NCBI GenBank assembly: GCA_016185435.1
Contig: JACPNN010000023.1
Coordinates: 62,001 to 126,000 of the forward strand
Source of the DNA: Candidatus Aenigmatarchaeota archaeon
Lineage (GTDB): Archaea; Aenigmatarchaeota; Aenigmatarchaeia; QMZP01
DNA: 64,000 nt
Direction: 5' to 3'
Shown: positions 29,445 through 37,777 of the stretch, piece by piece
Layout: every line of letters begins with the position of its first letter
How positions within the stretch are numbered: the first letter of the stretch is position 1
Made by a program: the position numbers and the translations under genes
Notes under the pieces: generated by a model
What the model was told of the DNA's origin: nothing
What the model saw: only the letters and a program-made list of their open reading frames with translations
Database searches by the model: none

Positions 29445-29497
29445 AATCGGTTTCGGCTCTAGAAAACTTTTTATAGAATATCATTACAACTATCTAT

Positions 29498-29752
29498 ATG
29501 GCTGAATTAGAAATAGTTGGTTATCTTGCTGGTTTTTTAGTGGCAGTTGCATTATCTCCACAATTGATTAAAACATGGAAAACAAAATCTACCAAAGACA
29601 TCTCGATTCTTTGGACATTGATATATATGACAGGATTATTGCTATGGGTGATTTATGCAATTGTAAATAGAATCGTTCCTTTGGCAATTTTCACAACTAT
29701 AGAGTTTTCCATGGCAACTGCCCTGTTCATATTTAAACTACTTTACAAATGA
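29498..29752 (+). CDS. SemiSWEET / PQ-loop sugar transporter-like protein (cassette 1)
   Basis: VGYLAGFLVAVALSPQLIKTWKTKSTKDISILWTLIYMTGLLLWVIYAI. Confidence 0.9.
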   Translation: MAELEIVGYLAGFLVAVALSPQLIKTWKTKSTKDISILWTLIYMTGLLLWVIYAIVNRIVPLAIFTTIEFSMATALFIFKLLYK

Positions 29753-29813
29753 GAGCCGAAACCGACTTCTCCGAATTGCTTCGCAATTCTCGACTTTTCC
29801 TTCGGAAAAAGGG

Positions 29814-29908
29814 ACTTAACAGCGCTTATACGGTTCCGCCTTCGCTCTGCCGCTCGGCTCCACCCAAACTTACCTATGGCAAGCTTCGTAAAAGTGCATA
29901 TGTTAGTT
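29814..29908 (+). repeat. attC-like site 1
   Basis: Starts GGACTTAACAGCGCTTATACG, ends CGTAAAAGTGCATATGTTAGTT; imperfect palindrome with internal hairpins. Confidence 0.6.
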
Positions 29909-29966
29909 TCAATTTTTGAGAACGCCTAATTTTTAGAAAGGGAAGTGGAACCTAAATAGAGTGGAT

Positions 29967-30872
29967 TCAAGATAGATGCTTTTCAAATACTCTTCCAAAC
30001 TCTCTTTCACAGCTTGCATCAAATGTTGGTACATCAATTGTTTTTTCTTTTAACCATTGATGACGCAATCTTCTGTATGATTCAGCATATTCCCTAGATG
30101 CCTGATCAAGTAGTTGCAGTCTCTCTTCTTGACTTTTTGTTCTAAGAAAATCCATAGCAGTGTCCCATCTTGGTTGAATTTCATCAGGCACTGCCCTAAA
30201 CTCAATGTTTTCCAATGGAATTCCGCTTCGAAGATATGTTATAACATAATTTAAAGAATAGATTGGATATTCTGAAAGACTAGAACCAAAAAGATAGAAA
30301 AGACCAGGTACTTTTCCCCTAACTTCCATACCTTGATCCTGAGCATACTGTACAGGTTGTCGTACAAGACCCACACGCCAATCCTCTTCAAAATGAGAAT
30401 TAAGTTTGCCGAATATCCTTCGAACATCTCTTCGTGAATGCCTTCCTTCTTTCAATTCACCCTGTACATTTTCAACATACATAAATTGAGAATCATCTAT
30501 GTCTCGAAAATGAAGACTCATACAAGCTATTCTATAATCCACTTTTCCTTTACCTTTTTGACTTTCTCCCCCATAATAGATTCCAATCTGATTAGTATTT
30601 CCTACATGAATCATACTTTTGGATTCTTTCGCTGTGAATTCTGGAGGCAAATCTGTAATCATTGAATCATAATCTTGCTGTAAATTTAGTAAAAGTGAAT
30701 TGGTCAATTGGTCAACAGTCATACCTTCAGGAAACGCTTTCTCTAACCGACTAACTTTATATCCATTTACAGCCCAATCTAGTTTCTGTAAAAATACATC
30801 GGGATTTGGCAATGAATCTACATATCTCCTAAATTGTTCAGTTTGCAATAGTCTTTCAGTTGTGATACTCAT
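29967..30872 (-). CDS. Hypothetical protein (cassette 2)
   Basis: 301-aa AT-rich ORF; no recognised family. Confidence 0.75.
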   Translation of the reverse strand: MSITTERLLQTEQFRRYVDSLPNPDVFLQKLDWAVNGYKVSRLEKAFPEGMTVDQLTNSLLLNLQQDYDSMITDLPPEFTAKESKSMIHVGNTNQIGIYYGGESQKGKGKVDYRIACMSLHFRDIDDSQFMYVENVQGELKEGRHSRRDVRRIFGKLNSHFEEDWRVGLVRQPVQYAQDQGMEVRGKVPGLFYLFGSSLSEYPIYSLNYVITYLRSGIPLENIEFRAVPDEIQPRWDTAMDFLRTKSQEERLQLLDQASREYAESYRRLRHQWLKEKTIDVPTFDASCEREFGRVFEKHLS

Positions 30873-31072
30873 ATTAATATTATGAAAAGAGACGAGTATT
30901 TAAATGTTTTGATTATTTCACCACTCTATCATAACAACAAAAAGATAATGGTTCCACTTCCCTAAATTGTTTTGTTTGATTGGGCTTCGCCCTTGAAGAC
31001 GGCATTCTCAAAAACTCTAAAATTTTCCTTCGGAACGTTGCACTAAATTTTAGGTCTTCCCGTTGGTCAGAC

Positions 31073-31202
31073 GAAACTAACAGGAATTTAACGATTCCAG
31101 AGCCTTGCAGGCTCTTCCATCCAAATTTGATTTTCCAACTCTGTTACGCCTTCGGCTTCACGAGGGAAAATCAAACTTCGTTAAATTCCTTATGTTCATT
31201 TC
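31073..31202 (+). repeat. attC-like site 2
   Basis: GAAACTAACAGGAATTTAACGA ... TCGTTAAATTCCttATGTTCATTTC: 12-bp perfect stem 31083-31094/31178-31189 plus inner TTTGATTTTCC/GGAAAATCAAA. Confidence 0.65.
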
Positions 31203-31318
31203 AATCGCTCGGGCACCTTGACCTGCGAAAGATTTAAATAATATAAGGTGCTTATAAATAACAGATAAACAATAAAGGTTGAATAACCTATAAAAATTAA
31301 GATAGGAGGTAAAACATT

Positions 31319-31678
31319 ATGAAAAAAATAGAAAAAATGAGTTTGAATTCTCCTTCTGAGACGCGAACATTCGATAATGGAAAATTCGAAGTTGTCAAAT
31401 TTGGTGGAGTAAATGTCGGTCGTGCTACTTTCCAACCAGGATGGAAATGGTCGATTAGCGTAAAACCACTAGTGAAGACCGAAAGCTGCCAGGCAGAGCA
31501 CATCATTTACATGGTTTCAGGCAGGATGATGGTCGTGTTAGACAATGGTTCAGAAATGGAATTCGGGCCAAACGATGCAGGCTTTGTTCCACCGGGGCAC
31601 GACGCGTGGGTGATTGGAGACGAGCCAGTCGTGTACTTGGACTTTACAGCTGCAGAATATTATGCCAAGAAATCGTGA
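31319..31678 (+). CDS. Cupin-domain protein (cassette 3)
   Basis: GRATFQPGWKWS...CQAEHIIYMVSGRMMVVLDNGSEMEFGPNDAGFVPPGHDAWVIGDEP. Confidence 0.88.
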   Translation: MKKIEKMSLNSPSETRTFDNGKFEVVKFGGVNVGRATFQPGWKWSISVKPLVKTESCQAEHIIYMVSGRMMVVLDNGSEMEFGPNDAGFVPPGHDAWVIGDEPVVYLDFTAAEYYAKKS

Positions 31679-31892
31679 AGTGGGTGTTTTCCTACTTGCT
31701 ACATTTCAAATTCCTAAATTTAGCATTAGGATTTGTAAAGAGGAAGCGCCACCGCCAGAAATAGAATAATTGGGCATTGAAGCTAACTACTTTTTATTTT
31801 TAATTCTAATTTTTCGGCGCCCTCGCGACTTTGAGTTTTTGGGCTTCGCCCATCGTTGCACTAAAACTCAATCCCTCCAAGTATTCAGGGGC

Positions 31893-31982
31893 AACTAACA
31901 GCGATTAAAAGACTACGAAACCTTGAAGGTTTCTTCGTCCAAATTCGCTTCGCGAACTTCGGTAAATCGCGATGTTCATTTC
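31893..31982 (+). repeat. attC-like site 3
   Basis: AACTAACAGCGATTAAAAG...GGTAAATCGCGATGTTCATTTC; GAAACC/GGTTTC and TTCGC/GCGAA hairpins. Confidence 0.6.
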
Positions 31983-31995
31983 AATCTCTCGGGAG

Positions 31996-32208
31996 CTAAC
32001 TTGCTTTTACCGGGATGCCTACAGTGACATCTCGGATGCTTTCGAGTGGCATTCTCTTAGAAACATCCAAAATTTCTATAGAAATGACTCTGCCATCCTC
32101 AGAATAATCTATGATTATGCCTTCAGCTACCTCTTTGCTTATCTCATACTTACCTTCCTGAAATTTGATGCTCATCGCATCGGCCTTTGGGTCGTAATTG
32201 ATTTTCAT
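31996..32208 (-). CDS. DUF2283-like small protein (putative antitoxin)
   Basis: MKINYDPKADAMSIKF pattern; 4-bp overlap with upstream DUF4258-like gene. Confidence 0.8.
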   Translation of the reverse strand: MKINYDPKADAMSIKFQEGKYEISKEVAEGIIIDYSEDGRVISIEILDVSKRMPLESIRDVTVGIPVKAS

Positions 32209-32447
32209 TTTTTCATCCTGTATCTTTCCTGTCTTGTGTAGTATGTCGTAATAACTATGTAGGCACCATTTTCTGTGCTATATACTATTCTGAGTAACCT
32301 GTCTTTAATAGCTTTTTGTGCGATTTTTCTGCCAAATCTGCCTTCCGTAACTGCGTCGGGCTCCAGTAACGTTGCCTCTATAATCTCCTTTGGAATTTTC
32401 CTTTCCGCAATCTGCCTCTCTGCGTGGTCTGTATATGAAATTTCCAT
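32205..32447 (-). CDS. DUF4258-like small protein (putative toxin)
   Basis: YTDHAERQIAERKIPKEIIEATLLEPD...IVITTYYT; start at internal Met. Confidence 0.78.
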   Translation of the reverse strand: MEISYTDHAERQIAERKIPKEIIEATLLEPDAVTEGRFGRKIAQKAIKDRLLRIVYSTENGAYIVITTYYTRQERYRMKK

Positions 32448-32780
32448 GAGATAACTATAATTGCTGATAATAAATGCTGCGCCCTCACCTGAACTCTCCA
32501 CCCCCTATCGCTCGCTTCGGGGCTATCGTCCACGCCTACCACTGGCTTTACGGCTCACCTGTGATAATTGTTTTAGTAGGCCTGCCCCTCCGTTTTGGTA
32601 TCTCAAAACCTGGCAATAGACGCCTTAGAACAACGTCTCGCATAAACTTTCTGACATCCGGTGTGAAATGCATACAGCCACCGGATATAAATTATAAGTC
32701 TGCCGGCAGAAGAAAGTGTAGCATTAGGAACTTTACTTTACACCCTAAAAAATCTTATAAACCCAAAGATCAATCTGCTT

Positions 32781-33857
32781 TTGATGAGACCAGAATTTCC
32801 AAGCTATGGAATCTTCGCAATAGCTATTATTGGGATTGTCTTCATCAGCGGCTGTGTCCAGCAGGCGCCAGCACCGGAACCAGAGCCAAAACCGGCTGCA
32901 ACGCCAGCTCCAGTGCAGCAGCCCGTCCAACCCCGTCCTGATGCCGCATTTCCGCAAACGCTGCCTACCCCTCCTGCCACGCCACAAAAGGCGCCAGCAC
33001 CCTCTGAATTGAAATTTGAATGGACCAAAGATACTGGAACCCGCATCTCAGACGGCAGCGTTCCCTATGCTCACAGGCTGAAAGACGGCAGATTCAGGCT
33101 GTACTACTGCGGCGCCGGAGGGATTCTTTCAGCTGTTTCTGCGGACGGCCTCAATTTTGAAAAAGAGCCGGGCACTAGGATGTCTCCTGCCGGCGGCCCG
33201 GGAAATGCTGAATCAATTCTTTGCGATGCTACCGTAATCGACTTGCCGGATGGCAAGATAAGGATGTATTACAAGGGGGCTGATGGCCCTGGCGGGCCTG
33301 GCCAGGCCCTTCATAAGGTTTTCTCGGCTGTTTCATCTGACGGCCTGGACTTTCAAAAGGAAGGAGTGAGGATTGATTCGGAAAAGACAGGGGACAGAGG
33401 ATGGGCTTCGGTACCTGAAGCAATCAGGCTTCCTGATGGCAGGGTCAGGATCTACTATGTTTCAGGCGATTTTGAGGCTCAAGGGGGGATCATGTCAGCA
33501 ATATCTCAGGACGGCATAAATTTTCAGAAAGAGGATGGCGCCAGGGTCCAAAGCATGGTTGATCCGGCACTGATTTTGCTGCCAGATGCAGGGTATTTAT
33601 TGCTGGCAGTAGTATTGCCTCCCCCGCCAAATGCGCCGCAAAATTTCGGGCAACAGGAAGGCATTTACAGTTTTATTTCAGATGACGGCCTCACTTTTGG
33701 AGGCAAAAGACCCGTCCTGCAGGAGACCGGCGTGTATGACCCTGCAATCATTCGGCTGAGCAATGGCACATTTAGAATTTTCTATGGAAAAGATGTTGGC
33801 GGGCAAGGAGGCCAGCCCAATATCGTCATTAGGAGCATTACCGGCCGCCTCCGATAA
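32781..33857 (+). CDS. Lipoprotein with sialidase/GH43-like beta-propeller repeats
   Basis: Lipobox FISGCVQQ; repeats SADGLNFEKEPGTRM, SSDGLDFQKEGVR, SQDGINFQKEDGARV; Pro/Ala-rich linker. Confidence 0.8.
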   Translation: MMRPEFPSYGIFAIAIIGIVFISGCVQQAPAPEPEPKPAATPAPVQQPVQPRPDAAFPQTLPTPPATPQKAPAPSELKFEWTKDTGTRISDGSVPYAHRLKDGRFRLYYCGAGGILSAVSADGLNFEKEPGTRMSPAGGPGNAESILCDATVIDLPDGKIRMYYKGADGPGGPGQALHKVFSAVSSDGLDFQKEGVRIDSEKTGDRGWASVPEAIRLPDGRVRIYYVSGDFEAQGGIMSAISQDGINFQKEDGARVQSMVDPALILLPDAGYLLLAVVLPPPPNAPQNFGQQEGIYSFISDDGLTFGGKRPVLQETGVYDPAIIRLSNGTFRIFYGKDVGGQGGQPNIVIRSITGRLR

Positions 33858-33939
33858 AATGAGCCCGCATACATTGACCTTATTTTTGAAATCAGCACCC
33901 GCACAGATGATCGCCTGCCAAGCGCTTTAAGCACAAAAC

Positions 33940-35826
33940 CTACTTCTCATCCTCAACCTTGAAATCAGCATCGACAACCTTGTCATTGCCCTTCTTTTTT
34001 GTTTTCCTGCCCTCTTTTTCTTCCTCTCCGGTTTCTTCTGTCTTTTGTTTTGCCTGCTCCTCAGCAGCCTTCCTCGCAGCTTCCTGGTAGACTGCTGTCC
34101 CCGCTTCCTGCAGGACTTTCTGGAGATTTTCAGTCTCTTTCTTTATTCTCTCAATATCCTTCCCCCCCACCGCATCCTTTGCTGATTTCAGGGCCGCATC
34201 AATCTTTTCCTTCTGCTCCTTGCTTATCTTGTCTCCCAGTTCAGAAACAGTTTTCTCTGTGGTGTAAATCAAGGAGTCAGCATTGTTCCTTGCTTCAACC
34301 TCTTCCTTCCTCTTCCTGTCTTCCTCCTCGTGCTCCTTGGCCTGCTTGACCATCTTTTCAATCTCCTCCTTTGAGAGCTTTGCCGATGCTGTAATCGCCA
34401 TCTTCTGCTCCTTTCCTGTGCCGAGGTCTTTGGCCGAAACATTCAGTATTCCGGAAGCGTCTATGTCAAAGGCCACTTCTATCTGCGGCACGCCTCTGGG
34501 TGCAGGAGGTATGCCGACAAGGTTGAATTGCCCCAGGCTGGTATTGTCAGCAGCCATGGGCCTCTCCCCCTGAAGCACATGTATGGTCACGGCTGTCTGG
34601 AAATCAGAGGCAGTAGAGAATACCTGGCTCTTCTTGGTGGGAATCGTCGTATTCCTTTCAATCAGCGGGGTCATCACCCCTCCCAGCGTCTCAATGCCCA
34701 AAGTGAGGGGAGTCACGTCAAGCAGAACAAGGTCCTTAATATCGCCAGCCAAAATCGCCCCCTGTATGGCAGCGCCCATGGCCACGCATTCCATCGGATC
34801 AACCCCTCCCTCAACCTTCTTCCCGACCTTTTCCTCTATGAACTTCTGGACGACAGGCATCCTTGTAGGCCCACCGACCAAAATGATTTTCCTGATATCA
34901 TCTTTTGTGAGCTTCGCATCCTCCAGCGCCTGTTCGACAGGATGTATGCACCTCCTGATTATCGGCTCCAGAAGCTGCTCTAATTTTGATCTTGTCAGCT
35001 TCAGAGACAGATGCTTCGGCCCTTCCTTGTCAGCAGTTACATATGGCAAATTGATGTCGGTTTCCAGTACAGTTGACAATTCAATCTTGGCTTTCTCAGC
35101 GGCTTCCCTCACCCTCTGCACGGCCATTTTATCTTTTTTCAGATCAACTCCCTCCTGCTTCCTGAATTCATCCGCTATCCAGTCCACCACAGCATTGTCC
35201 ATGTCAGTCCCGCCAAGCTGAGTGTCGCCGGAAGTCGACAATACAGTAAACGTCCCGTCGCCGAATTCCATTATCGTGACATCAAGGGTTCCGCCGCCAA
35301 GGTCAAAGACAAGGATCTTGTGCTCGCCTTCCTTGTCCAAACCATAAGCCATTGACGCAGCAGTAGGCTCATTGACGAGCCTCACAACTTCAAGGCCTGC
35401 TATCTCCCCAGCATCCTTTGTCGCTGTCCTCTGGTTGTCATTGAAATAGGCAGGGACAGTAATAACCACCTTTTTCACATCCTCCCCGAGAAACGCCTCT
35501 GCATCCCTTTTTATTTTCTGCAGAATGAAGGCAGAGATCTGCTGCGGGGTATATTCCTTGCCGTATATCTTGTACTTATGGTCCGTCCCCATCTTCCTCT
35601 TTGCAGCAAAGACAGTCCCTTCAGGGTTGGTGACAGCCTGCCTTCTTGCAGGCTCCCCCACAAGCATCTGGCCGTCCTTTGTGAAAGCCACAGATGACGG
35701 GAACATTTTTCCGGCCACTGTCGCGCCTTCAGCGCTCGGGATGATGACAGGCTTGCCTCCGAGCATGACAGCCGCCTGGCTGTTGCTTGTTCCCAGATCA
35801 ATCCCGATTATCTTTTCCTTTGCCAT
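33940..35826 (-). CDS. dnaK: Chaperone DnaK (Hsp70)
   Basis: [52 protein letters not shown]. Confidence 0.98.
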   Translation of the reverse strand: MAKEKIIGIDLGTSNSQAAVMLGGKPVIIPSAEGATVAGKMFPSSVAFTKDGQMLVGEPARRQAVTNPEGTVFAAKRKMGTDHKYKIYGKEYTPQQISAFILQKIKRDAEAFLGEDVKKVVITVPAYFNDNQRTATKDAGEIAGLEVVRLVNEPTAASMAYGLDKEGEHKILVFDLGGGTLDVTIMEFGDGTFTVLSTSGDTQLGGTDMDNAVVDWIADEFRKQEGVDLKKDKMAVQRVREAAEKAKIELSTVLETDINLPYVTADKEGPKHLSLKLTRSKLEQLLEPIIRRCIHPVEQALEDAKLTKDDIRKIILVGGPTRMPVVQKFIEEKVGKKVEGGVDPMECVAMGAAIQGAILAGDIKDLVLLDVTPLTLGIETLGGVMTPLIERNTTIPTKKSQVFSTASDFQTAVTIHVLQGERPMAADNTSLGQFNLVGIPPAPRGVPQIEVAFDIDASGILNVSAKDLGTGKEQKMAITASAKLSKEEIEKMVKQAKEHEEEDRKRKEEVEARNNADSLIYTTEKTVSELGDKISKEQKEKIDAALKSAKDAVGGKDIERIKKETENLQKVLQEAGTAVYQEAARKAAEEQAKQKTEETGEEEKEGRKTKKKGNDKVVDADFKVEDEK

Positions 35827-35885
35827 ATTGCACCTTATTCCCTTTTATTTTTAAATGTTTCTGGAGTTGATATTATGCCTGTCTG

Positions 35886-36404
35886 CTATTTATCCTCCTT
35901 GCCCCCTGCATTTTCAGCTATCTTCACCCTGGAAGGCCTTATCACCTTAGAGTTCAGCATATACCCCTTCTGGTATTCCTCCAGTATGAAGCCTTCCCCC
36001 TTATCTGAAATTTCCTTGTTTACCGCCTCATGAAGATGGGGGTCGAACTTCTTTCCAACAGCCTCTATCTGTTTCAGGCCATTCCTTTCCAGTATGCCTG
36101 AAAGCTTTTTGTATACCATATTCAGGCCGGCCTTGTCCCTCTCATTTTCCAGCCTGCCCAAAGCGATCTCGAATTCATCAATTATAACAAGCAGGTCTTT
36201 TATAAGGCTCTCATTGGCCAGCCTTATTATATTCTCCTTCTCCTTTTCAAAGTTTTTCCTGTAGTTATCGAAATCGGCCTGCAGGTATTTAATCTGGTTC
36301 AGCCTGTCCTCTGCAATCTTTGCTTTCTCCTCCAGCTCCTTCTGCAGCTGCCTGACATCAGCTTTCAGATGCTTCTTTGCCGCATGGTTATTATCAGTTG
36401 CCAT
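35886..36404 (-). CDS. grpE: Nucleotide exchange factor GrpE
   Basis: [29 protein letters not shown]; adjacent to dnaK. Confidence 0.93.
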   Translation of the reverse strand: MATDNNHAAKKHLKADVRQLQKELEEKAKIAEDRLNQIKYLQADFDNYRKNFEKEKENIIRLANESLIKDLLVIIDEFEIALGRLENERDKAGLNMVYKKLSGILERNGLKQIEAVGKKFDPHLHEAVNKEISDKGEGFILEEYQKGYMLNSKVIRPSRVKIAENAGGKEDK

Positions 36405-36556
36405 GTCATCGCCTCCAACAGTTATCCAATCCCACCCTTCCCAGTGGGGCCCTGCTGCCTTAAGTATTATTCAGCCATGTGTTTTTAAATTCCTCAACTT
36501 TCAGGCCTATGGCCGCGCCAAAACAGATTTAAATATCCATTGCACTCTTACTTATT

Positions 36557-36751
36557 ATGCCAATACCGGCAGAGGTTGTGCAGGTTTCAGGGAAGATAGG
36601 AATCAAGGGCGTGAGCAGGGTAAAGGCAAGAGTGCTGGAGGGCAGGGAGAAAGGGAAGATACTCACAAGGAATGTCTCGGGGCCGATAAAGAAGGGCGAC
36701 ATCCTCATGATAAAAGAGACCACAATCGACCAGGATGCAGGCTTCCGGTGA
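36557..36751 (+). CDS. rps28e: 30S ribosomal protein S28e
   Basis: GKIGIKGVSRVKARVLEGREKGKILTRNVSGPIKKGDIL. Confidence 0.95.
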   Translation: MPIPAEVVQVSGKIGIKGVSRVKARVLEGREKGKILTRNVSGPIKKGDILMIKETTIDQDAGFR

Positions 36752-36772
36752 GATTAAATCGGGGCTGAATAT

Positions 36773-36967
36773 ATGCCAAAATGCACATTCTGCAGCTCAA
36801 AGGTGAAGGAAAACAGGGGCAAGGCTTTCGTCAGGACAGACAACATAGTGCTCTATTTCTGCGGCAGCAAATGCGAGAGAAATTTTAGGCTAGGAAGAAC
36901 AGGCAAAAGGATCAAGTGGACAGAATCATACAGGAAGGCTGCAGGTAAGAAAGAGAAGGCTGAATAA
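36773..36967 (+). CDS. rpl24e: 50S ribosomal protein L24e
   Basis: CTFCSSKVKENRGKAFVRTDNIVLYFCGSKCERNF. Confidence 0.94.
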   Translation: MPKCTFCSSKVKENRGKAFVRTDNIVLYFCGSKCERNFRLGRTGKRIKWTESYRKAAGKKEKAE

Positions 36968-37000
36968 GGCCTTATCAAAACAGATATTCCATCAGCGCCA

Positions 37001-37765
37001 TCATTTTCTGAAATGCGCAAGAAACTCCTCTTCCATGAAGTGGAGCTTTCCCGGGACAATAAGCACCGCAGGCGTCTTTCCCCTCAGGCCTTTGTTTTCT
37101 GAAATTCCTTTCAGCGAAGAGCAAACTATAGACTGTTTCGCGGCGCCAAGCATGCAGGCTGCAACAGCTTTCGTAGCTTCTGAAACAATTTTCGATTTTC
37201 TCCTCTTGAACAATTCAATGAGAAGTTCTGCCCCAGCGGGTGCGTCCATATATTTCTTTTCTTCCTCCTTTATATCCAACAAAAACAGGGTATGCAGGCC
37301 TGATCTCTTGTTCGTTTCGATTGTTTCAAGGAATCCTTCGGGCTTGTAATTTTTCTGCGGAAATGGAAGTGAAACAGTTTTCCCAAAGTTGTAGAGCTGC
37401 AGGCCGGTCTCAGCAACTGCCGTGTATATGCTTGAGCCATGTATGACTTTGTACTTTATTTTCATTTCTATCGCCTCCTGCAGCAGGGAGATATGGGTTG
37501 TAGCTGTCAAAGCGTCCCCGCCTACAAGTATCCCTATGTCTGAGCTTTTCGCCTCTGAAACAATTTTTTCTGAATTGTTTTCAAGGTCAAATCTTCTTAT
37601 CCCCTGAACATTTTTACCGATGAGCTTTGACAGTTTTTGTACGTCAGTATGCATTCCGGTTGTATAGAATTCGGCATACAATTTGTCACATCTTCCTGCC
37701 GCCTCAAGAGCCCTCAGGCTCATATCCCTCCCCTCCGCGAGGCCCATTGAAATGAGGTAAAGCAT
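37001..37765 (-). CDS. dphB: Diphthine synthase
   Basis: MLYLISMGLAEGRDMSLRALEAAGRCDKLYAEFYT; GDALTATTHISL. Confidence 0.93.
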   Translation of the reverse strand: MLYLISMGLAEGRDMSLRALEAAGRCDKLYAEFYTTGMHTDVQKLSKLIGKNVQGIRRFDLENNSEKIVSEAKSSDIGILVGGDALTATTHISLLQEAIEMKIKYKVIHGSSIYTAVAETGLQLYNFGKTVSLPFPQKNYKPEGFLETIETNKRSGLHTLFLLDIKEEEKKYMDAPAGAELLIELFKRRKSKIVSEATKAVAACMLGAAKQSIVCSSLKGISENKGLRGKTPAVLIVPGKLHFMEEEFLAHFRK

Positions 37766-37777
37766 ATTATTCCGCTC

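Larger units (their letters stand above)
29436..32500 (+). mobile_element. Integron-like cassette array (four inferred cassettes) adjacent to a tyrosine recombinase; right end unresolved
   Basis: Terminal 9-mers of cassettes 1 and 2 are exact reverse complements; three large imperfect palindromes separate unrelated AT-rich genes; recombinase divergent at left edge. Confidence 0.7.

Noticed and set aside
29436-32500. CRISPR array interpretation of the palindromic repeats
   Set aside because: Units are 90-130 bp, diverged in sequence, spaced 0.4-1.3 kb apart with genes between them, and no cas genes are present.
32480-32600. Fourth attC-like site
   Set aside because: CTCACCTG direct repeats and small hairpins are present, but no AAC...GTT pair with matching stems could be identified.
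32474-32941. ORF of 155 aa (MLRPHLNSPPPIARFG...)
   Set aside because: It overlaps the lipoprotein gene at 32781 out of frame, runs through hairpin-rich intergenic DNA and lacks protein-like features.
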